Shown here: positions 16,178 to 21,382 of the stretch, in pieces
How positions within the stretch are numbered: the first letter of the stretch is position 1
Layout of the letters: each line of letters opens with the position of its first letter
NCBI GenBank assembly: GCA_027348305.1
Contig: DAIEPS010000007.1
Span: forward strand, 1-21,382
From: Anaerolineaceae bacterium
GTDB taxonomy: Bacteria > Chloroflexota > Anaerolineae > Anaerolineales > Anaerolineaceae
Reading direction: 5' to 3'
Length of the DNA: 21,382 nt
The notes under the pieces: model-generated
The model's input: the letters and a program-made list of their open reading frames with translations, nothing else
The model's database searches: none
What the model was told of the DNA's origin: nothing
Program-made: the position numbers and the translations under genes

Positions 16178-17236
16178 ATGAGCAAATCAATCCAACAACC
16201 ATTAAAGGTAATATGCTTTGGCATGGGAGCCATAGGCACATATATCGGCGGCAGCCTTGCGGCGAACGGTGCAAAAGTAACCTTTATTGAGAAGAAGGAA
16301 TTGATCAAGGATGCGGCTGCCAGAGGGATCAAACTCAACATTGGCGGCAATCTAATAAATGTCCCCAATATTGAAATTACATCGGATGTGCGTCACGCGA
16401 TTTCAGGCGACCCGGTGGATGTTGCATTGCTGGCAGTCAAATCCAATGATACACCTTCGGTACTCGATCTATTGAGTGGTCTTGAAAAAGATTTTCCACC
16501 GGTTTTGTGTTTGCAAAATGGGGTGGAGAATGAAGGGCTCATCGCCCGCAAATTGGGTGAAGAAAAAGTGATCGGCGCTTCCATCACCAGCGCGGTGGGG
16601 CGCTCTGGTTTGGGTGACATAAAACTTGAAAAACTGCGCGGCGTCGGTATTGAAACTGGGCATGTCCTCTCGCAAACACTGATCGATTGGTTCAACCTCG
16701 CAGGTCTGCGGGCCAGGGGATACGCATTTCGAGCGGACATGAAGTGGTCCAAAATGCTGACCAACCTGTTGGCCAATGCCACATCCGCCATCCTCAATTG
16801 GACCCCCGCGCAGGTCTATTCAAACCCGATCACATGGCGCATAGAACTGGACCAGATCTGTGAAGCCATGGATGTAATGCAGCGAATGCATATCCGCCTG
16901 GTGGATTTGCCCGGAACTCCGGTGAAACCACTAATGATTCTTCTCAATCGTCTGCCTGCAAGCCTGAGCCAGGCTTTGATCGGTGCCCCTCTCGCCAAAG
17001 GCCGCGGCGCCAAGATGCCGTCTTTTCATATTGACCTATATGCAGGCAAGACAACCAGTGAAGTCACTTTCCTGAATGGTGCTGTCTCGCGGTATGCTTC
17101 AAAAATCGGGTTATGTTCCCCGATCAATGATGGGTTATGTAAATTATTGGAACAAATCGCTGCCGGCGGTATTGCCAAAGAGGAATTTGCCGGACAACCT
17201 GAAAAACTTGACCAATGGCTCCGGGAGTTAAAATGA
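16178..17236 (+). CDS. 2-dehydropantoate 2-reductase family protein (PanE/ApbA-like)
   Basis: A 352-residue NAD(P)-dependent reductase of the ketopantoate reductase family, which makes pantoate for CoA synthesis. The N-terminal Rossmann fold has ICFGMGAIGTYIGG at 12-25 and LLAVKSNDT at 84-92. The catalytic lysine is likely K192 in MKWSKMLTNLLANATSAI, and the substrate-binding glutamate E295 lies in KTTSEVTFLNG. Length is slightly above the common 300-320, with an insertion around 240-285. Some family members act on other substrates, so I leave the symbol empty. The ATG lies 1 bp after the fmt stop, and the TGA overlaps the next gene's ATG (ATGA), so translation of these three genes is likely coupled. 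Confidence 0.87.
   Translation: MSKSIQQPLKVICFGMGAIGTYIGGSLAANGAKVTFIEKKELIKDAAARGIKLNIGGNLINVPNIEITSDVRHAISGDPVDVALLAVKSNDTPSVLDLLSGLEKDFPPVLCLQNGVENEGLIARKLGEEKVIGASITSAVGRSGLGDIKLEKLRGVGIETGHVLSQTLIDWFNLAGLRARGYAFRADMKWSKMLTNLLANATSAILNWTPAQVYSNPITWRIELDQICEAMDVMQRMHIRLVDLPGTPVKPLMILLNRLPASLSQALIGAPLAKGRGAKMPSFHIDLYAGKTTSEVTFLNGAVSRYASKIGLCSPINDGLCKLLEQIAAGGIAKEEFAGQPEKLDQWLRELK
17223..17227 (+). promoter_or_regulatory. Ribosome binding site deciding the start of the second GH13 gene
   Basis: GGGAG at 17223-17227, 5 nt before the ATG at 17233. It favours this start over the upstream in-frame ATG at 17215 and sits inside the preceding gene. Confidence 0.75.
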
Positions 17237-18633
17237 GCGTTCCAAATTGGGTGCAGGACAGCATTTTTTACCAAATCTTTCCAGACCGGTTTGCGAACGG
17301 ACAGGATAAAAACAATCCAAAAAAGGTGCTGCCCTGGAACGCCAAACCCACCATCGTTGGTTTTCATGGCGGCGATATTAAAGGCATCATTGACCACATG
17401 TATTACCTGCTTGACCTGGGAATCAACGCGATCTATTTGAACCCGATCTTTCTATCACCTTCGAATCACCGATATAACGCTGTGGATTATTTCCAGATCG
17501 ACCCGAAATTGGGAAGCAAACTTGAGTTTTTCACGCTGTTGGATGTTGCCCATCGCAATGAAATGAAAGTCATTTTGGATGGAGTCTTCAACCACTGCGG
17601 GCGAGGATTCTTTGCATTCAATGATGTGTTGGAAAACCAGGCTGATTCACCCTATACCGATTGGTTTCATATAAAGAAATACCCGGTTGATGCCTATTCT
17701 CCGGGCGATGCCACTACTTATGAAGGATGGTGGAAATACAAAAGTCTACCAAAATTTAACACGTCCAACCCTGATGTTGAAGAATATATTCTCAAAGTTG
17801 CGCGTTACTGGATCGAACAGGGCATAGACGGCTGGCGCTTGGATGTGCCCAACGAGATCAACGATGATGAATTCTGGATGCGATTCAGAGAAGTCGTGCG
17901 CAGTGCCAACCCGGATGCCTACCTGGTGGGTGAAATTTGGGACGGCGATCCGCGCTGGGTCGGTGAAGGTCATTTTGACGGCCTCATGAACTATCCAGTG
18001 CGAACCTTGATCATTGATGTTCTTAATGGAGAAATAACAACCGATAAATTCAGTCATGATCTAAAGAAATGGCAGACAAAATATGCACAAGAGAACACCA
18101 ATGCCATGTACAACCTGCTGGGCAGCCACGATGTTGAACGCTTTTTAACGAAGGTCAACGGAAATCTCGGCAAAGCCAAATTAGGGTATTTACTGCTCTT
18201 TACGCTAAGCGGTGTACCCGCAATCTACTATGGCGATGAGATCGGCTTGCTTGGTGGCAAAGATCCTGACTGCAGGAGAACCTTCCACTGGGACGAATCT
18301 CAATGGATGACCCCGCTTCGGGATTGGATCAAGAAATTGATCAGAGTGAGGAAAGACAAGGTGGCGTTACGGCGGGGCGTATTCAAGCTTCTGGAAACTG
18401 AAACGCATAAGAATTGCCTGGCTTTTGTGCGGGTGATGGACAGCGAATGCGGGTTGACAGTGATCAATATTGATAACGCAGCCATGGAGTTGACAGTTGA
18501 CTTAAGTGGAACACCCCTGGCAGCCTATAAAAGCCTGCGCAATGTCATGGCAACGGAAGAATACCAGGTGATAGATAAGAAAATTACGATCAAACTTCAG
18601 GCGGTTTCTGGTGTTTTACTGTTCCCGTATTAA
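17233..18633 (+). CDS. GH13 alpha-amylase family enzyme, neopullulanase/cyclomaltodextrinase-like
   Basis: A 466-residue GH13 hydrolase with no signal peptide, so probably cytoplasmic, acting on imported maltodextrins. The (beta/alpha)8 barrel begins at once with WVQDSIFYQIFPDRFANG. The four GH13 regions are present: DGVFNH (116-121), GWRLDVPNE (200-208) with nucleophile D204, GEIW (233-236) with acid/base E234, and LLGSHD (295-300) with D300. VPAIYYGDEIGLLGG precedes the C domain. The sequence style fits the GH13_20-type cyclomaltodextrinase/neopullulanase group, but the N-terminal CBM34 typical of many members is absent (466 residues against about 580). The ATGA overlap with the preceding reductase gene makes it part of the fmt operon, an unusual setting for an amylase. 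Confidence 0.92.
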   Translation: MSVPNWVQDSIFYQIFPDRFANGQDKNNPKKVLPWNAKPTIVGFHGGDIKGIIDHMYYLLDLGINAIYLNPIFLSPSNHRYNAVDYFQIDPKLGSKLEFFTLLDVAHRNEMKVILDGVFNHCGRGFFAFNDVLENQADSPYTDWFHIKKYPVDAYSPGDATTYEGWWKYKSLPKFNTSNPDVEEYILKVARYWIEQGIDGWRLDVPNEINDDEFWMRFREVVRSANPDAYLVGEIWDGDPRWVGEGHFDGLMNYPVRTLIIDVLNGEITTDKFSHDLKKWQTKYAQENTNAMYNLLGSHDVERFLTKVNGNLGKAKLGYLLLFTLSGVPAIYYGDEIGLLGGKDPDCRRTFHWDESQWMTPLRDWIKKLIRVRKDKVALRRGVFKLLETETHKNCLAFVRVMDSECGLTVINIDNAAMELTVDLSGTPLAAYKSLRNVMATEEYQVIDKKITIKLQAVSGVLLFPY

Positions 18634-18642
18634 GTGTGGATC

Positions 18643-19704
18643 ATGAGCATCTCAAAAAAACGATATCCAAACGCAATAGCGAAAGGCTTGATCGTCGGCC
18701 TTTCGCTGTTATTGACAGTGTGTTTGATCCCCGCCATTATTGACCTGTCGATCAATCAAACTGTTTTTAAATCGGATTTCTATGCGGGTGTCTTAAGACG
18801 CACTAATTTCTATGAGCAGGTTCCAACTGTTATTGCAGATACAGTGATGGCTTCAGGTTCTTCTGCAATGCAAGGCGGCTTGTTGGCAGGTTTGAATCAA
18901 GAACAATTCATCTGGATGATGACTTCGATGCTTCCACCAGGATGGATAGAGTCGCAAACCAATGCCGCCATGGATTCTGTTCTGGCTTTTCTCAATTTCA
19001 AGACTGAAACGCTTACCATCACGGTTGATCTGCAACCTATAAAGGATTATCTAACCAGCCCGGCAGGCAAGCAGTCACTGGTAAACCTGCTGGATAATTT
19101 GCCCGATTGTTCTGACGATCAACTGACCCAGATCATGATCGCCATGCAAAGCGGACAGGGCGGCTTTGCTTTGTGCCGCCCACCTTCCAGCGACTTGTTC
19201 AACATGGACACCATGCTTGACCCGGTGATTAGTTCATTCTCAGCCAGTTTGCCTGCCGTGATCCTGCTTCCTCCTGATAATGAGCAGGGAAAGATCCAAC
19301 AGATCATCAAGTCACCAGTTTTTTTGATCTATCAAAAAGTCAGGCAGTTCCTGGTCTTTTTTCCATGGATGTGTCTTGTATTGGCTCTCATGATCATCCT
19401 TCTGTCTCTGCGTTCGCTCCGATGGATGAGCACGGCTTTAGGCGTGCCCCTGGTACTCGCCAGCCTTGGCGCCGCGGTTCCCGGGGTATGGCTGTTTCTC
19501 ACTGGTGGGCAGGGTCTTAACGGTGTCCCTTCAGCAAATGGAGCAGTGTCGATACAGGGGTTTGAGGGGTTGTTGGTGGGTGTGATCCAGGAAGGTTTTA
19601 AGACTGCCGGGCAGGGGCTGCTTGTCTGGTGTGTTGGGGCGCTCGCGATCGGGTTGGTCTTGATCTCGATCAGGCTGGTCACTCAAAACGACACTCCCAA
19701 ATAA
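18643..19704 (+). CDS. Membrane protein of unknown function, four predicted helices
   Basis: A 353-residue protein of no recognised family. One N-terminal helix (about 14-34) is followed by an extracytoplasmic domain of about 200 residues (about 35-235), rich in Gln, Asp and Pro, with Cys at about 156 and 178. Three C-terminal helices lie at about 237-255, 260-286 and 322-344, with a short Gly-rich loop between the last two. The ATG at 18643 is preferred; a GTG at 18634, immediately after the upstream stop, adds three residues, and neither has a strong Shine-Dalgarno. It follows the GH13 gene by 9 bp, so it is probably the last gene of that operon. The stop lies within a hairpin shared with the converging mutS. 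Confidence 0.8.
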   Translation: MSISKKRYPNAIAKGLIVGLSLLLTVCLIPAIIDLSINQTVFKSDFYAGVLRRTNFYEQVPTVIADTVMASGSSAMQGGLLAGLNQEQFIWMMTSMLPPGWIESQTNAAMDSVLAFLNFKTETLTITVDLQPIKDYLTSPAGKQSLVNLLDNLPDCSDDQLTQIMIAMQSGQGGFALCRPPSSDLFNMDTMLDPVISSFSASLPAVILLPPDNEQGKIQQIIKSPVFLIYQKVRQFLVFFPWMCLVLALMIILLSLRSLRWMSTALGVPLVLASLGAAVPGVWLFLTGGQGLNGVPSANGAVSIQGFEGLLVGVIQEGFKTAGQGLLVWCVGALAIGLVLISIRLVTQNDTPK

Positions 19705-19719
19705 CTACTTTTTGGGAGT
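19693..19719. terminator. Hairpin spanning the abutting stop codons of two converging genes
   Basis: ACTCCCAAA (19693-19701) and TTTGGGAGT (19711-19719) form a 9-bp perfect stem around a 9-nt loop that holds the membrane-protein TAA (19702-19704) and the mutS stop (TAG on the minus strand, 19705-19707). It lies in the coding ends of both genes. No long T tract follows on either strand, so it may be a weak bidirectional terminator or only an mRNA 3'-end stabiliser. Confidence 0.5.
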
Positions 19720-21382
19720 AATAAATTTCCTTTGCCATTCATACAGTATGTTGAGCGCTTCAAGGGGCGGAATCGTGTTCAAATCAATCCCTTTGAGTTC
19801 ATCTAGAAGCGGATTGGTTTCGGGGAAGAGCGCCATCTGGGTGGAAGGCTGTGCCTCGATCTTGACGGCTGAGCCGGAACTCAGTTGAAGCTGCTTTAAG
19901 ATCTCAGATGCACGTGAGATCACAGGGCGCGGAATGCCGGCCATTTGTGCCACGTGGATGCCGTAGGAACGGTCCGCGCCGCCGGGGACGATCTTGTGCA
20001 GAAAAACGACCGTGTTGCCGGTCTCACTGACTGCAACGTTGTAATTGCGAACGCCAGGCAGTAGTTCGCTAAGCTGCGTCAGTTCGTGATAATGGGTGGC
20101 GAAGAAAGTACGCGATTTTAGCCGCGGATGGTTGTGCAGGAATTCGACAACCGACCAGGCAATTGAAAGGCCATCATAAGTTGAAGTCCCTCGGCCGATC
20201 TCATCCAGAATGATCAGGCTTCGAGGGGTGGCGTGGTTGAGGATGTTAGCCGTCTCGATCATTTCCACCATGAAAGTGGATTGCCCCGCGTGAATCTCGT
20301 CCTGGGCACCGATGCGAGTAAAGATGCGGTCTACCATGCCAATTTTGGCTTTCGACGCCGGCACAAACGATCCAATTTGAGCCATGAGGACGATCAGCGC
20401 CACCTGACGCAGAAAAGTGGACTTGCCGGCCATGTTGGGGCCGGTGATAATGCGAATCGTTTCGCCGGGTTCCATGATGATGTCATTGGGCACAAAACGT
20501 TCTTCATGCAGGGTGGTTTCCACCACCGGGTGACGCCCGTCGGTGATCTCAAGGGTGGTGTCATCCGTCATTTCAGGCAGGGTGTATTTTTCAAGCGCTG
20601 CAATTTCAGCCAATCCGGCCTGTACATCCAGCTCGGCGATGGTGCGGGCGGTATCCAGCAGTCGCGGAATGGAAAGCGTCAACTGTTGACAAATTTCCTT
20701 AAACAGTTTCAATTCAATCTCATGGATGCGTTCTTCAGCGTTCAACACCAGGGATTCATATTCCTTCATCTCTGGCGTAATGTAGCGCTCAGCATTCACC
20801 AGTGTCTGCTTGCGGATGTATTCCGGCGGAGCCTGGTTGGTGTTACTGTGGGTGATCTCGAGATAATAGCCAAATACCTTGTTGAACCCCACCTTGAGGG
20901 TGCGGATGCCGGTGCGATCTCTTTCGACGCTTTCGAGATTCGAGATCCATTCGCGAGCATGACGCGAGGTCTCAATAACGCTATCCAATTCTATTGAGTA
21001 GCCGGCACGGATTATCCCGGTGTTGGCAAGCGTTGCCGGAGGGTCATCGTCAATAGCCTTTTCGAGTAATTCATACGCTTCAGGGCAGAGATGGTAGTTT
21101 TGCAACAAAGCAGCCAGCGAAGATTCATCCTGAGGTAAAACGGCGCGAATTTCAGGCAGGCGCGCTATAATGCCGCGGATTGCCACCAGATCGCGCGGAA
21201 GGGCATTCCCTGCTGTGACACGGTTTACAAGCCTTTCAAGGTCACCCAGGTGCTGTAAAAGGCTGCGGAAGCCCAGTCTGAGCATGGCGTTGGTAAAAAA
21301 GAATTGCACCACCTGCTGTCGGGCGTTTATGGATTCAAGGTTGAGCAGGGGTTTACTGACCCATTGGCGGATCAGACGATGC
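19705..21382 (-). CDS. mutS: DNA mismatch repair ATPase MutS, C-terminal part (5' end outside window)
   Basis: This is the C-terminal 559 residues of MutS, the mismatch-recognition ATPase. The frame stays open to the window edge, with HRLIRQWVSKPLLNLESINARQ encoded at 21316-21381, so the GTG at 21312 is internal. Mismatch-binding domain I lies outside. Present are core/lever helices (DLERLVNRV), the clamp (VGFNKVFGYYLEITHSN), and the ABC-type ATPase with P-loop TGPNMAGKST (about 20415-20445), Walker B/signature DEIGRGTSTYDG (about 20170-20205) and the FATHYHELTQL motif. The C-terminus (PLEALNILYEWQRK) is as expected for bacterial MutS. It converges with the membrane-protein gene with no bases between the stops. 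No mutL is visible. Confidence 0.96.
   Translation of the reverse strand, partial: HRLIRQWVSKPLLNLESINARQQVVQFFFTNAMLRLGFRSLLQHLGDLERLVNRVTAGNALPRDLVAIRGIIARLPEIRAVLPQDESSLAALLQNYHLCPEAYELLEKAIDDDPPATLANTGIIRAGYSIELDSVIETSRHAREWISNLESVERDRTGIRTLKVGFNKVFGYYLEITHSNTNQAPPEYIRKQTLVNAERYITPEMKEYESLVLNAEERIHEIELKLFKEICQQLTLSIPRLLDTARTIAELDVQAGLAEIAALEKYTLPEMTDDTTLEITDGRHPVVETTLHEERFVPNDIIMEPGETIRIITGPNMAGKSTFLRQVALIVLMAQIGSFVPASKAKIGMVDRIFTRIGAQDEIHAGQSTFMVEMIETANILNHATPRSLIILDEIGRGTSTYDGLSIAWSVVEFLHNHPRLKSRTFFATHYHELTQLSELLPGVRNYNVAVSETGNTVVFLHKIVPGGADRSYGIHVAQMAGIPRPVISRASEILKQLQLSSGSAVKIEAQPSTQMALFPETNPLLDELKGIDLNTIPPLEALNILYEWQRKFITPKK

Noticed and set aside
20233..20997. 254-codon plus-strand open frame opposite mutS
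   Set aside because: Antisense to the conserved MutS core and ATPase; no recognisable motifs, so a coding-strand shadow.
1..21382. Mobile elements, CRISPR arrays, tRNA or rRNA genes
   Set aside because: No transposase or integrase motifs, regular spaced repeats, tRNA-like cloverleaf or rRNA sequence was seen; intergenic gaps are all shorter than about 215 bp.

Overview
The window is about 21.4 kb of bacterial chromosome, roughly 50% G+C by eye and densely coded, with housekeeping and metabolic genes on both strands. I see no insertion sequences, phage genes, CRISPR arrays, rRNA or tRNA. The gene set suggests a member of the Chloroflexota, most likely Anaerolineae. It includes a TGS-type uridine kinase, a GT39-like membrane glycosyltransferase with a Chloroflexota-looking sequence, a SHMT-GcvT fusion, a membrane-embedded subtilase and MutS. 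This placement is inference from recalled family styles, not a search.

Layout. (1) Positions 1-3607, + strand: the 3' end of a GH13 alpha-amylase/alpha-glucosidase, then a MalF-type sugar permease fused to an N-terminal GT39-like glycosyltransferase, then a MalG-type permease. This is an alpha-glucan uptake operon that continues upstream of the window. (2) 3608-3883, - strand: a small two-helix membrane protein whose stop codon abuts the malG-like stop. (3) 3989-5719, + strand: TGS/uridine-kinase protein. (4) 5726-10113, - strand: a PLP aminotransferase downstream of a large SHMT-GcvT fusion, preceded by a promoter and a structured leader that may be an attenuator. (5) 10327-11163, - strand: a monoacylglycerol-lipase-like hydrolase. 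(6) 11303-14595, + strand: a polytopic membrane subtilase, an ECF sigma factor and a single-helix membrane protein. (7) 14612-15200, - strand: an alpha-helical protein of unknown function overlapping a CGDT glutaredoxin. (8) 15259-19704, + strand: fmt, a PanE-like reductase, a second GH13 enzyme and a membrane protein, tightly packed. (9) 19705-21382, - strand: the C-terminal two thirds of MutS, running off the window.

How the parts work together. The first operon and the GH13 enzyme at 17233 fit extracellular breakdown, import and intracellular hydrolysis of maltodextrins. The SHMT-GcvT fusion joins two tetrahydrofolate-dependent steps of glycine/serine one-carbon exchange in one chain, and the co-directional aminotransferase would add amino-acid metabolism. 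fmt also uses a folate-bound one-carbon unit. The subtilase, sigma factor and small membrane protein could form a membrane signalling unit, but nothing in the sequence proves it.

The most interesting items are the GT39-MalF fusion, the SHMT-GcvT fusion with a middle segment that looks like a degenerate GcvT half-domain, its leader with a terminator-like hairpin and a competing upstream segment, and the membrane subtilase next to an ECF sigma factor. All family calls come from reading motifs; no database search was possible.
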